From the NCBI GenBank assembly GCA_964036045.1, contig OZ038390.1, positions 33,420,819 to 33,484,818 of the forward strand: a DNA stretch of 64,000 bases. The letters are read 5' to 3'. The DNA is from Eutreptiella sp. 'Long Island Sound 2002'. Its lineage: Eukaryota; Euglenozoa; Euglenophyceae; Eutreptiales; Eutreptiaceae. Shown piece by piece: positions 23,912 through 36,286 of the stretch. The position numbers and the translations under genes were made by a program. The notes beneath the pieces are model-generated. The model did not search any database. It had not been told where the DNA came from and saw nothing but the letters and a program-made list of their open reading frames with translations. The number at the start of each line of letters is the position of its first letter. The stretch's first letter is position 1.

Positions 23912-24391
23912 ACTCAGTTCCCGCCCGCACGCCGCGCCCAGCCCTTCGAGCTCCGGCAGACTCTGGAGGATGTCTGGCACACGACGGCCGAACGCATCGG
24001 CGACCGACTGGCCCTGATCCACATCGACCCCGATCTGCCCACGGTGCTGACTGGCGACGCCCCTGCCCTCCACATGGCCCTAGTCTGCCTCGTCGAGAAC
24101 AGTCTGCGCTTCACCCCGACCGCCGGGGAAATCTGCATTATTGCGGAGCCCACATTGCACTCAGCAATGCACTCAGCAATAAGCACCTCTGCCAACAGCA
24201 GTGGACCGGCTAGGGGCACCCCAAGGAACCGCACGTCCCTGCGGCCCAACAACGAGAGGAAGATACACCCCTTGGGACCGGCCGCCAACCCCTTGTGCCC
24301 CCCGGACGGGACCTCGTTCTTGGACACGGACAGGGTAATGGACTGTTCATCGTCCATGTCCTCAAGTGGCATCATTGGCGTGCGAATTCAG
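23912..24391 (+). CDS. Hybrid histidine kinase, exon 4: first half of HATPase_c
   Basis: The 160-codon exon runs from acceptor attcttcag to donor gtacag, phase 0 at both ends. It continues from the dimerisation helix through PFELRQTLEDVWHTTAERIG and VLTGDAPALHMALVCLVENS, the last being the start of the N-box; the Mg-binding Asn of VENSLRFTP is at 24098-24100. After TAGEICII the fold is interrupted by about 60 residues rich in Ser, Pro and Asn, absent from ordinary kinases, before the strand GIIGVRIQ that should precede the G1 box. The exon join gives IGVRIQ-VADTGIGIP. High GC and GC3 match exon 3. Confidence 0.88.
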
Positions 24392-24574
24392 GTACAGGGG
24401 TCAGTGACCGTGTTCATGCAGTATTCCCTCTTCCACAGCCACCCTCACGCACCGTTTTGAAGTGCCAATTCACTCACCCTCAATCTTCATGACGCAGTGT
24501 TTGACTGCGCTCAACTACTTTGCCCTCAATCCGCGCCAGGATTACCTCAGCCACCTTGGCTCTGCGTGCATGCA

Positions 24575-24678
<104 letters not shown>

Positions 24679-25864
24679 AGACCCGAGACGTAGGGTGTGC
24701 AACGAGATATAGGACCCAGGGTCATAGGGATGCCGGACGACCAGGCAGCACCTGGGATCAATCCAAGCAGAACATGAGCTTTACGGTGCGCTGCAGCTGG
24801 CCCCATTGATGGGTGGGTTGGGCTGCAAGGGGGTTGGGGGGGGGGGACTAGGTGAGACCGCCCTCCTCCTCCGGAAGGTTCTGTGCTGCTCTGTGGCCTG
24901 ATTTCCAGATTATTGCTGGCCCTCATACTGCTCTTGTACCAAGCCCTCCTCTGGGAATTCTGTGATATGTGGTTCCTCATCTGCGCCACCACCTTGAGCC
25001 GCACCAGTGGGTTTGAGGGCCAATTTGGCCAATGTGGACAACGTGGCTGCCATATTGTTCCAAAAATTGATGAAACCCATGCCCCTTCAAGTGTTCGAAC
25101 GGCTCAATGCGCATTCCATCTCCCAAGTTTGATGCTTGGGACCAAATACTTCGGAATGCATCATGGGGTTTGGGGGACGGGGGGCGAGTGTGTACGTGGA
25201 CAATGTTTTTTTGGACAATAGAGCACCTGTTGGCCTGAAGTTCATCGACCATTGGATTTGGCTATGTACAGAAACTCCAGTTGAGAAGCCCTCCACTACC
25301 CTCTACAACTGTAAGCAAGGCAACAAAACCTTCTGCCACCACCCGTGACTGCCATCAACAAAGAACCACTTGGTAGTATTCCTAGCCTCGGTTGCATGAT
25401 GAATGCTTTGCACTTTTTTGTGTGGTTCTCTCACACACCGCCCGCAACCTTCTTTGGGTTTTCCACACTAGGTCTTGGTGTTGCTTGGTGTTGTTGTATT
25501 TGGAGGTTAAATGGTACGTGCATGTAAGGGGCTATGCACAAGGTTCACATGAGGTGACCCGAAATAAGATGGTGATGGATTTTTGGTGGCTGCTACTTTT
25601 ATGGTGTGGCCGTATGTAGCCTACTCCCCGTAGCACCTCAGAGGTACAGATGGCTGGACCTCACCATCTCACGATCTCCACACCATCTACTTGCTGCAAC
25701 ATGTGCATTCAGCCCCTGGCATGCATGATGCCCCCGTCTTCTTGTCACTGCTAACACTTGGCAACGGTAACCCTTGGCTGGCCTCACCCTTGTAGTGGTG
25801 GACTGTGAAGGAGTTGGCTTGGGTTGGACAGGGCCTCGTGCAGGAGCAGGGTCTCAGGTCCAGG

Positions 25865-26345
25865 GCGGGGGGGAAATTGCACCGCGAGAGGGGGGGGGGG
25901 GGGGGCTATGAGCCCCTTTTTCCAACCCCACCCCCCGTCGGGGGGGGGGGGCTCTTCTGTCGGGGGGCCAATTTCAGCAAACATGGCATCAGTAGTGGTA
26001 CTTAAGGGTAGTTGGTCCCTGGTCATTTCTGGATGTTCTCAGTGACAGTGCCCCACCAAGGCCTCCCATTGCCATACAATGGAAAATCAAGCTTACTCAG
26101 AGCCACACCCCATGCCACATGCCTATTATCCGCTCAACCATTGGGAGGGGTATCATGCCAGTCCAAAAACTCTTGGTGGCCGGCACATTTGGCAAAAACA
26201 CAGCAACCCCACCCTCCCAAGAAGGTGTCACAAAGTCACCATGCAGAAGAGCCCCTTTTTTGTCCCCCCCCCCCCCCCCCCGGGGTTCGGAGGGCTCATA
26301 TGCCCCCCCCCCCCCCTCACGGTCCAATTTTCCACCTGCCCAAGC
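25865..26345. repeat. Fold-back inverted repeat with G/C-run cores
   Basis: The left arm holds AAATTGCACCGCGAGAG, a G-run and CTATGAGCCCC. The right arm holds GGGCTCATATG, a C-run and TCACGGTCCAATTT. They are diverged reverse complements about 420 bp apart. Confidence 0.6.
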
Positions 26346-28390
26346 ATCTTTCCCTGCATGACCATGAGTCTCCAGTTCCAAGGCTGAGCAGACTATCAAC
26401 AGCGGCCAGATCTTGCCAGAGCGCTGGTGAGCAGGAGACACCATCGTCTTGTGTATAGGCATGCACACAGAGGGGTGGACCACCTGACCTGGTGGGGCTT
26501 GAGGCATGTTGGACTTCCATCCTGTGTGGTGGTGGGAGGGGGGGGGATCCTTACGTGTAGGGACTAAATTTGGTGCTCTAGGCCTGGTGGGGACGCTTGG
26601 GAGCCTCACATTGAGCCCAGCGGGGAGATGTCGATCATGGCATCATAGCCTCCAAGTCACAGGGACATACTACCACACTGCCCCACAAAGGCATTCACAC
26701 AGAGGCAGCGCAGGCAGTGGTGGCAGCGCAAGGCACGACTAAAGGGGGGGGGGGGGCTGCTTGACTGCCTGGTGGCACAGGTGGCATTGTCCTAAAAGCT
26801 TGGTCCCTCACACCCACGGTCTGGGTGCGTTGAGAACAATTGGAGGGGTCCCAGCTTGTCAGCATGCTGATATTCAACCCCGATAGTTGCATCCAACACA
26901 GGATGCAAATCAACGGAGGCCGATGCAAAGTGCCCACATTGGGGGCCACCAAAGTGGGGAGAAGTCAACGAAGAAAAAAAGAAAGAGTGAAAATAGGTGA
27001 AATGGGTGACATTAGGTGAAAATCTAAATATGGCATATCCGCAATGCAGAAGAAGCATCAAAATACAAGTTATCAAGCAACAACGAAGCCCCTAGTACCA
27101 CAAAGTATTGGTTTCTAGGATGATGAGATGCCCAAATAGTTGCACTTTGCGCAATGTGCCCCCCTTGGCACCTATTATGGGGCTTTACATGAAAGAACTC
27201 AGTGGGTATGGGAGTGGTTGAATGCAGAACACACAACCACAAAAAGTTGGTGCATTAGGGTGTAGCACCAAGGGTTCCCAATGCTACAAGAAATGGAAGA
27301 CAAATCCAAAGTTCAACTAAGGGGACATTTCCATCACATTCAAAAGTGCCGAGAAGTGTATGTAAGTTGAGGGGGATGTCCCCTGTTGAGGGAGAGGGAG
27401 CGAAAAGTGGCTTTGTAGGTCCTAGAAGCAGCAGAGGCAATCCATTGCAATTTTGCAAATTTATTGCCAATATGCACGAAAGATGGAACAAATTAGTGAT
27501 GGGTGCATCGATGTACGCTAGTTCGAACATGTAAACAAATGAGCTATAAACACCAACCACATGGATTACCATTATTAGGGCAGGGGCTACGTTGTGCACT
27601 ATGTCACCCCATCCTATACATGGCCTACCTCTACACTTTTGAGTACATCCTATCCCTCTGTATCTCCAACACAGCCAAGTCCCTTGGCACCCTAGCCATG
27701 AAGAAGAGTGGCCCCATCCATGGGTGAGAAGGTGTTTGAAGTGCTTCACACAAGCCATGCTCACTGCTGGCTATGTGGTGGTCGAGACCACCACAGAGAT
27801 TTGAAAATGGGGACCATTTGGATTTGATATCCATCTTTCTCCAAATTCTTTTCTCACATTGTTTGCCAACCTTGGCACATGCCTTGTCACAAATCTACCT
27901 AATGTGCAAACCGACTGTTTTGTTTGATCGAAAAAAGAGACAATCTCGTTGTTGGTTGGCCTCAATACAAACTACTTTGCGGAAGAGCAAAGGGTGTATG
28001 CTGACCCCAATCTCTCCCTCAGTTGATGAACAAAATCAATAACTGAGATGCAGCGTTGTGTGTTTAGCACAGTGCCAGTTTTGAACTATGGGCAATGACG
28101 CCCTGGAAGACAGGTGCGGCCAAAGCCAACTGTGTGGCAGCACACTTGACCTCTTCGTGGCCCGTCCTCTTGTGCAACTGTAACTAATTTTATCCCGTGC
28201 CTGGCCCTTATCCAAAACCAGCTTCTGTTGCTTCTTACACTGATCTGTTATTGTGCCAAGCGCACATCGGCTCCAGCTTTGTGCCATTCATGTCCATGCC
28301 CCGCCCCCCTCAAGTTTCTGACACTCATTGGGGGGTCGAGAACATGACGACTGCCCTTCCTTTCTTTTCAGCACTCTGCCAATACTGCAG

Positions 28391-28479
28391 GTGGCGGACA
28401 CTGGCATCGGCATTCCTGAGGACCAACTGGAGTTTGCACGGCAGCCATTTTGTCAAGTGGACCGAGGACCAACACGCAG
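28391..28479 (+). CDS. Hybrid histidine kinase, exon 5: G1 and F boxes of HATPase_c
   Basis: This 89-nt exon lies between acceptor atactgcag and donor gtgctg. It encodes VADTGIGIPEDQLEF (G1 box; Asp at 28397-28399) and ARQPFCQVD (F-box-like), then RGPT plus two codons split across the junction. It enters in phase 0 and leaves with two bases, which exon 6 completes to give TR-RFGGLGLGLAI, the usual spacing to the G2 box. Confidence 0.88.
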
Positions 28480-29699
28480 GTGCTGGGTTTCTCTGCCACC
28501 CGGATCAACAATTCATCACACCAGTGGCCTCCCAAGGGTTGATAATGGGTGTAGGGTCTGCACAGCCAGAGAGATGGGGGGGTCCGGGCGTTGGCCTCAG
28601 TATGAAGGGCAATGGCAAGCCATGAGGGTGTTGGGGGTGCCAGTCATTGGATGCTTCTGAAAGGGTCAGGTTTTTCTTCTTTTCCCCAAGCAAGGCTGGG
28701 GGGGTAAAGTATCGCCGAGCTTGAAAAGCCCTGGCCGTCGCACACTAATAAACCTACCTCTCAGGCTTGCCAAGGCTCCCCCCCCCATTTTTTGGACCCT
28801 TTGTGCACAGATTGGCCAGCTCTGCCGGGCCACTGGGGCCAGCATGACCAATTGGGCATTCTGTGGGGGGCTGGAAACTTGGTGGTTGACTGGCACTATC
28901 ATGGCCGCAAACATTGATGTATGTGGTGCCCTGCAAACCACATCTCCATCCATTGCCAGTTGGTGTGCACCATTGTGGGTTCTCCATCCCCTGGGATTTG
29001 TTGCTGCAAAGGCTTGCCTGTGCTGCACTAGCACTCGCTCCCATACACAGCTGCAAATGCCTGGCACACATGGGCGCCAAGGGTCTCACAGTGAATGACC
29101 CAAACAACCCCCCATCCCACGTACCTGTCCTCACACAGCCTACAGAAGGGGTGCCAACCAGCAAGCCCCCCCCCCCCCCTCCCCCTCCTCTGCCCCTGTG
29201 TAAAGAACGCTCCGTCCAAACAAAACTGGGAACTGTCCACAACCGTCACTGCTTTGGCCGTTGTTTGTGCAAAGGCTTCGGTGGGGCTGGGTTGGGCTGG
29301 ATTGGGTGCATGCAGCAGAAGTGGATCCTGTTCTGTGGCGAGAGCTTCTCTGAACGACTTGGCACCAGTTGGGGCAGGGGTCCCAGACCCCCCCCTCCCT
29401 TTAGGTGATTGAGGAATTTTTTCCTGGGCCTTTCGGCCAACGAAAATCACCTCAAAGAGACGCTGTTACATCAAGTGCAGGCGCGGGTGCCATATACCCC
29501 CCCCCCCCCCTTTTTGGGTCATTTGCACAGCACACCCCAAAGCACAATATCGGATGTCTAATGAGCACCACTAAGAGGGCCTATAGTTGGTGCTGCATGG
29601 CTCCCCATGGATTTATACCTACTCCCATGGGTGGGCAGACTCTCGCTTTTGGGGGCGGGGATGGGTCAGGGGTCGCTGGAAAAAGTATGTAGGCCTTTT

Positions 29700-29870
29700 T
29701 TTTTTTAGTGGAAACAGTCATTCCACGTCTTTCACGGGGACTGAATCCGGCGCTCGGGAAGGCTAGAGGCTGCAAAAACGTGCATTTGTATCCTATTATG
29801 CAAATACCGTCACAACAATCCCCACTTGCACCCCTCAGAGTGGGTGCCATGGCGTTTTTAAGTTGCTAAC
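29700..29870 (-). repeat. Fragment of the satellite element's unique end, reverse orientation
   Basis: TGGAAACAGTCATTCCACGT, GGCTAGAGGCTGCAAAAACG, CCCCACTTGCACCCCTCAGA and GTGGGTGCC follow the same order as 62,155-62,310 and the reverse complement of 6470-6620. The tandem array itself is absent. Confidence 0.7.
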
Positions 29871-29985
29871 AATGCCAACATGACACCAATGAGTGAAAAC
29901 TGCATAAACTGCATTTTCGGGGGACAATAAGTACCACAGGGAGGGCCTAATTGGTGCAAAATGGCTCCCCATGGTTTTATGTGTA

Positions 29986-30531
29986 CCCCCCCTCCCCTTG
30001 TCCAAGCACTGCCTTGTCCAAGCACATGAGCCCGTCTGACCGTCGTTTTTCTGGATTTTTCTGACCATGGTTTTTATGGTCAGAAATGTGATGTTACGGG
30101 GTTGTGCTTCGATTGTAGAGGGAAAGGGGAGCTGGGTCATGCTTTTGGTAGTTCCTCCTGCTCATACCAACATTCCATTTGCAACTGCAACCTATGGCTG
30201 ATGTTGCCACTCTTGGTACCACGGATGGTGGCATGCCGAACTACGTTGACCACAATTGGGAAATCACGGGAAGATGATGAAGTGCAGATTGTGTGTCAGC
30301 CAAAGCGCCGTGGGATTTGGGGCCTTGGCCATGTTTTTGAGGGCAAGCTTTACTTCACCAAAGATAGTGTTGATGACAGTTTTGTCCCAAGAAATAGGAA
30401 GCCATTCCAAAACCTGAAGCCAAGCCTGCTCCAAAGGCTGCCCCAAAGGGCAAGCATGTGCAATTGTTGATGAGGCGCAAGGTTGGAAAGGGTTTTTATT
30501 CCACAGCTGCTGATGCCCCTGATGGGCAGTG
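29986..30531 (+). pseudogene. Relic of a dispersed element carrying a 'GKLYFT' protein, frameshifted
   Basis: The left end is TA followed by a C-run and CCTTGTCCAAGCAC, like the TIR elements at 38.9 and 57.7 kb; no right TIR was found. The coding part reads GIWGLGHVFEGKLYFTKDSV then DDSFVPRNRK. After a shift of frame near 30,400 it continues KPEAKPAPKAAPKGKHVQLL and GKGFYSTAADAPDGQ to a TGA at about 30,529-30,531. The same protein occurs at 57,959-58,261 and, decayed, at 44,420-44,680. Function unknown. Confidence 0.6.
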
Positions 30532-30730
30532 AGGACCTCCAGAACATGCTGAAATTTGCCGGCAACGTGTGTCGGCAACGTGTGTTTATAGGCGAAAAAA
30601 AACAAATTCAAAAAATGAATTAATTTTTTAGGGCCAGGCGTTGGAAACGGTAAAAGGGTGCGCAAAAGTGCGCAAAAATTAATTAATTCTGTGTGCGGAT
30701 GTCCTTGTATTCCTCTTCTTTTGCAGACAC

Positions 30731-31148
30731 AATGCTCAGTTTGCAATCATTTTTTCAAGTTATCCCCCATGAAACTGCTGTGGCCCGCTTTGCAGCTGAA
30801 GGCCACAGGGCAGAAATCTCTGATTTTTGTCGTGGGATTGTTCTGGGTATGGTGCAAACAGTTGAGGTCCCTGCCGTACCTGCCCCGCGTCGGCCTGTTG
30901 GCCGACCCCGCGGCAATTTTGATGTCGCCCTGTTTGCTCGGATGTTAGAAATTCCCGGCATGGCGGCAGGGGCTGGTAGGTGCAGAAATTGGGACCCTGG
31001 GACCAGGGACAAGCAGCATCATCATACCATAGCGCCTTTGAAAGCATCCATTCACAAAGAGCATAAGCATTTGTACGAAAGAATTTGGTTGCGCAAGATG
31101 CGCAAAAAAAAACGCAAAAAAAAAGGAAACAATTTTTGGGTCAAATAG
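30731..31148 (+). CDS. Putative exon or ORF with an AT-hook-like motif (hypothetical)
   Basis: From ATG at 30,731, just after a possible acceptor (cttttgcag), the frame reads MLSLQSFFQVIPHETAVARF, EISDFCRGIVLGMVQTVEV and APRRPVGRPRGNFDVALFAR. RRPVGRPRG resembles an AT-hook (core GRPRG). The likely exon end is near 30,976, at GGTAGGT; the remaining frame to 31,148 is Lys/Arg-rich low complexity and probably not protein. The flanks share the motif GCGCAAAAATT. I cannot name a family; a host exon of another gene is unlikely inside this intron, so a mobile origin is inferred. Confidence 0.35.
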
Positions 31149-31319
31149 CTGCGCAAAAATTGAAATTTGCAAAAAAAGATTGTAAAAATAAATTGATTTT
31201 TCCGAATTCTGGCTGTATGCGCAAAATTTTTGCATAAAAAATTCAAATCGGCCTGCGCAAAAATTAGGGTTCCGCGAAATTCAAAAGTTTGCACGGTATC
31301 GGTTGTCTCTCTTCGAACT

Positions 31320-31343
31320 GCCTTGCCAAAGGCAATAGAATTT
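31320..31343 (+). repeat. Lone copy of the terminal hairpin motif
   Basis: TTGCCAAAGGCAA then TAGAATTTT, with TTCGAACTGCC upstream. It matches the motif ending the satellite elements at 7668, 8352 and (reverse) 60,541, with a one-base change in the loop. Confidence 0.75.
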
Positions 31344-31681
31344 TCTCCGTCGCTTTCGCATGTCCATTTAGGGCAAATGTTTTCTTGGACGCCGTTGGCG
31401 CCGGCTAAAACTCAGGACAAGTTCGGGGTCAGGACCCCCCCTTTGGAACCCCCCCCCCCCCCCGAAAGTGAAGCTCAGTCTCTGGCTCTGCGTGTTGTCA
31501 CGCGATGCATGCGTTCTGCTAAAGTGGGTCCTGGCCAGCTGGGCCCTTGGCTTTCCGAGAGTGAATGAGACAGGCTGACGTAGAGGCTCATGACCCCCCC
31601 AACACAGCTATGGCTAAGGACACCCCGTCTGACGCGATGAGGGGCCAGGAATAGGAGCACGCATTCCGCCTGTGCATGTAG

Positions 31682-32750
31682 GTTTGGTGGTCTTGGGCTG
31701 GGGCTTGCGATCGCTGAGCAGACGGTGCTGGCCATGGACGGCAGTCTCACGCTGCAGTCGCCCTGCAACCTCCCCAGTGCGCCCGAGGGCGTGGGCACGT
31801 GCGTCACCTTTGACCTCCCCTTGGTCGTCCAAACCCCGTACCTCACGGAGCGGACCATGTGCTCCATCGACCAAAACCAGGTGCTGGCCCTTCTGGTGGT
31901 GCAGAACCCCCGGCTGTGCATGGAGCTGAACTCCATGCTGTGCACGGCGCGCGTCAGCACCGCCGTCCTCCCCGTGAGCGAGCTGGCGGCGTTCCCGTTC
32001 CCCGGCGACGTCCCCACGACGCTGGTCATCTCCAACCCCGACCTCGCGTCCAAATTGGGGCAGGAGTGCCTCGGCCGCGTGCCCGCGTCCGTGCGGGTGC
32101 TGGTCATCGCGGGGGGCCCCCTGGGGGTCCCGCAGGGCCAGGGGCCCCACTACGGCATCCGCCTGCCGGTGCCCCGGCAGCGGCTGCTGGAGTGGGTCGA
32201 GGTGTGCACGTCGCAGGCGCCCGTGCCCGAGCAGTTCGTCCTCGCGTCGCCCCCGAGCGATGAAGGGGACAACGGCGGCGACGCCCAGAGCCCCGCCAGC
32301 TCCAGCAGCGCTCCGGCGACGGGGGGCAACGTCGCGGCCGCTGTGCCCCGGCGGCGGGTGTTGGTGGCCGAGGACACCCCCGTGCTCCAGAGGCTCATCA
32401 CGGCGCAGCTCGCCAGCCTGGACCTCGACGCCTGCGTCTGCGCGAACGGCGTCGAGGTGCTGAAGGAGCTCGAGGAGCGGTGGTACCCCTGCATCCTGAT
32501 GGACTACCACATGCCGGAGATGGACGGGATCGCCTGCACGCGGGAGATCCGGCGCCGGGAGCGGGAGCAGGACCCCCACACGGCGCTGGCCACCGCCGCG
32601 GCGCCGGTGCACATCGTTGCGCTGACGGCGGACACGACGGCCGGCGCGCGCGCCGAGTTTGAGGCCGCGGGGATCAGTGACTTCCTGAGCAAGCCCGTGT
32701 GCATGCCAGACCTGCGCCGGGTGCTCCATGAAGTACCCCTCTTCTTCTGA
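31682..32750 (+). CDS. Hybrid histidine kinase, last exon: G2 box, pseudo-receiver and receiver
   Basis: The exon starts after gcatgtag; its first base completes the codon begun in exon 5. It opens with the G2 box RFGGLGLGLAIAEQ, then MDGSLTLQS and VTFDLPLVV, closing HATPase_c. Next is a receiver-like fold with its key residues missing (VLALLVVQNPRLC in place of the acidic pocket, TTLVISNPDL in place of the phospho-Asp strand, IRLPVPRQ in place of the Lys strand). After a Ser/Pro/Gly linker comes a canonical receiver: RVLVAEDTPVLQRL (acidic pair 32370-32375), ILMDYHMPEMDG (phospho-Asp 32502-32504), IVALTADTT and FLSKPVCMPDL (Lys 32691-32693). It ends in TGA. His-to-Asp phosphorelay is expected through a separate HPt protein. 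GC and GC3 are very high. Confidence 0.92.
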
Positions 32751-35700
32751 CCCTCCGTCATAACGAATAAGAGATCCCCCCCCCCCCTCTCCTTGGGGAC
32801 TTAACAAAAGGTGTGCGCGCGGTGGGGGTTCATCTGAGCCCCCTTTGGAGACCGCACCCCCCCTTCCGGGCTCGGGTCACAGGAGCTGAAATCGGGCCAC
32901 GGAGGGGGTCTGGAGGGGGGGGGGGGGGTCCTGGGCGCCCCACTCAAAACGATCTCCACGATGCACTGATCGTTTTGAGCCATGCATCACGGGGGAATTT
33001 TTTGTCTCAACACTTTTTGTTCGCTATTGTTACTTTTTCTTTGCGGCCTGATTTCCCAGCCATCACCAGTCCTTCAAGTGCCCTTTTGTAAGGCTCTGTC
33101 ATCTGAGCCCCTTGCCCAGACCCCCCCCCCCCCCCTCCTTCAGGGGGCTCAGCCCCGTTTCATTCCTGCGTTGGCAAGGGAGTGGTTGTACCTACCGCAG
33201 GGCTGGCGTAGGACAGGGAGACCCGTTCTCTGGTGTCTCTATCTCTTGAGGGTCCCTGCCTGGCTAGGCATTTGGCATAAGTCCTCTCTGGGATGGCCCT
33301 CTATCAAATACCCTAAAAAGGCTTTTGCCATTGGTATCTGTGAAATGAAACCAAAAAATTAAAAAACAAAAAACAAACAAAAAACCACCCTATTTTCATT
33401 GGCGTGCCCGTCAACCCGTCAAGGTACAAAGATGTGTTTATTTGCAACATGCAGTGGTTGAATGCATGGAATACCGTGTTGCCCAAGATTTTGAAAGTGC
33501 CCACCAGGAACTAAGAAGAACCATCCAAAGCCCACCAGGAAATAACAGCAAGCTTCAGGATTCCTCGAGGTGGCGAAGTTTTCTCCTTCCGAAATTATCC
33601 CCGTCGAAATTGTCCCCTGGCAACCCCCCCCCCCCCCGTATGCCATGCCCCAAGGTGAGATGCCACGTTGGGCGAGCCTGCCGGTTTCTTTTCAGTTGTT
33701 GTGAAAAGACCGCATAATCTTTTTGAAGACCTGGATTCTGCCGCGCGTATTGCGCACGGCCATAGCCTGGCACCCCTGAACTCTCGATAAGAGGTCTAAA
33801 ATACGTCCACCACACGGCACTGGGTGTGGACAGTTGTGGTGACAATGTGGCCCAGTCTCAGTAATTAGGGGGATACTCTCTCCCAGTGCCCCAGGTATGG
33901 CTGCATGCGCATTTCGGACTTCCGTTTCATCAGTTGTTGCAAACACCAGACGTCTACCCCCGGGGCTGATGCCATCGTTTGGAGGGTATACAGGTATGTC
34001 CGGACACATGGGCCATCCCATACCTCCACACAGGACCAGTTCCTGTCAAAACAGTTGATTTCCTTTCGTACAGCTTCAAGTTATTTTCCATTTCAAGAAT
34101 GTGTGTTTCAGACGGTTTGGCTGATCCACCGGAATGATGCCACGTTCGTACTGTGCACATCATGGCACCGCACCACACCACACCACACCACACACACATC
34201 ACACGACACCACACCACACCGCACTGCACCACACTATCCAAAACGCGATCAGAACATTGCTGAGAACTCAGGACTATTTGAGCGCCCACCTACTCTGAGC
34301 ACCGAAAACCGACACGTTAAACAGATACAACACACATACATCCCAGAGACTAAAGGCCCCAGAAGATACTGAGTTGCCATCAAATGGTAAACACAACCCA
34401 GTTAGTTGTTGCGCTGCAGGATGCTGCTAAGACTATGGTCTTACCTGAGCTTTGCTGTTGTATTGGCTGCAGTTTGTTCCACCCATTGGCTTTCATCTGG
34501 TACTTGATTTGACTGATTCGGTACCATGAACTCATTCGATGAGACATATTGTGGTCAGGTCCAATTGCGTATCCAGCCCCTGAATAATGTGGGATCTTTT
34601 ATGCTTGGGTGCCATCACTATTACGCTGCGGCATCGTCTAAGCTACCGCAGGCATTGGGGCTGTGATTGCGATGAGCCTACCATTGCACCTTTGCACCAG
34701 GCAAAGCGCAATGACTGCAAGTAATCTGAAGTTCTACCCACATTTTGCGCACTGCCATCGGACTCAACATTCCACAGACGTCGTGCACTCAACGGCGTTC
34801 CAGCACAGAACACGGGTTGATACCGGCCACCGCAGTACCCCTGCCCCCCGCGCACCCCATTCATCGTCCCCCAGGGGGTATTGATTGGCATTCCCCAGCC
34901 CTTGAAATCGGCCCCCGGGCACTGCCTGAGGGCACCGAGGAATCCACAATGTGTTGCGGCGTTGTTGTTTAGCGAACGACCAATCTCGTCACACTTGACC
35001 CAACAAACGGGCGCAGCAAATGGGGGCGCCAACACGGAGAAGGCACTACACACGGCAACTCATGCATCCGCTTGCATCCAAACCCTCTCAGACATGCACT
35101 GACCCCCCCCCCCTCTCATGGTCGAATGCGCAATGGACTGTGAAGGCGATGAAGGCCGCGGGAAGGCAGGCGCGGCTGGAGCAAAGTGGCGGGTCCACAC
35201 CTGACCTTTGGAGGCCCCCAGTGGTCCAGCGACCATGCCTCTTTATCAGAGAAGACATAGGCGTTCATAAAATTTTTGAAGAGCCTCCGAGGAGGCTGCC
35301 AAAGGTAGCCAACCTCCGAGTACAGCTATGAACTTACACCAGATCATCAAAAACTTAACAGAGGGGGGCAGGCCGCCCCTGCAGAATGTGTTTCGCAGTG
35401 ACCAGTGGGCAGCCAGAGCCGACCACTGTGCCAGTGCTCGTGGACTGTTGGAGGAGTGGCATAAGTCAGCAGTGGGAGACCCCGCTCTAGCCTTCTGCTT
35501 CATCTCAAAATGACAAACATTTGATTGTCCTGCCCTCACCAGGATGGGCCTCACACAAGTCAAGCACATGTTTTTGACTCGTGCTCCCAAACTGAAGCTC
35601 CTACGTGGGCCCTGCATGGCATGCACGGTGCCTTCAAGCACCCAGCGCTTCCTCAACGGTGCAAAGAAAGAAAGAACAGGTCACATCCATTGGTCTACAC

Positions 35701-36286
35701 AGCGGCATAGGGGAAGTAAGACTCCCTCGTGCTCTGGCTGCCAATCCGTACTTTGAGACCAGGCAGTCCCTGCGGGTTTGGAGCCACGTCTCGTCCTCGC
35801 GGAAGGCTTTTGTTTATCATGTTTAACGGCACAAGTTGTTCATGGCCCAGGGCCTCAGTTCCTGGATTCAGAACTCTGCTTGCCCCATGTGCAATGAAGC
35901 AGGAACAAAGGCCATGCCCCGGGGAACTGACTGTTTCATCGCACAATGGTCGAGAATTAGGAGAGCACCGTTTTGTTGGTGTGTTTTCTTCTGGTCTTGC
36001 TTTTGAGAATGTGAGGAGAAGGTTGACGATGACGACTGGATGTCAGGGTCTGAATCCGCCCCCAACTGCAGTGCCAACACTAGCCAGCAGGTGAGCACCT
36101 GTGCTGGAGGGCTCTTCACTTTCAATTGGCCCCCTGCTGCATTAGGAGCCACAGAGGGCACATGACCCAGTGAGTGCCGGCTTGTGGAATCCTCAAACGT
36201 GGTGCAGATGTAGAATAGTGGTATACGCGCGCGGTGAGTGTGTTTGAAGCTCTCGCTTTCGCAGTTCATTATAGATATTGCGGTTA
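32751..36286. other. No gene recognised
   Basis: Poly(C)/(G) runs lie near 32,779, 32,918, 33,121 and 33,626. A single minisatellite-like unit lies at 33,505-33,555. A CACAC-rich tract lies at 34,168-34,230. The first ~400 bp probably hold the kinase 3' UTR. No frame shows family resemblance. Confidence 0.4.

Larger units (their letters stand above)
28480..31681 (+). other. Intron 5 of the kinase gene (3.2 kb)
   Basis: The interval starts gtgctg and ends gcatgtag. It contains a reverse-oriented relic of the satellite element's unique end (29,700-29,870), a third copy of the 5.1-kb module (29,445-29,555), a small-protein relic (29,986-30,531), an AT-hook ORF (30,731-31,148) and a lone terminal hairpin motif (31,320-31,343). 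Confidence 0.6.

Noticed and set aside
31614-32807. 397-codon minus-strand frame opposite the kinase receiver exon
   Set aside because: It is the shadow of a GC3-rich + strand exon. The + strand has receiver motifs; the - strand product is Arg/Gly/His low complexity.
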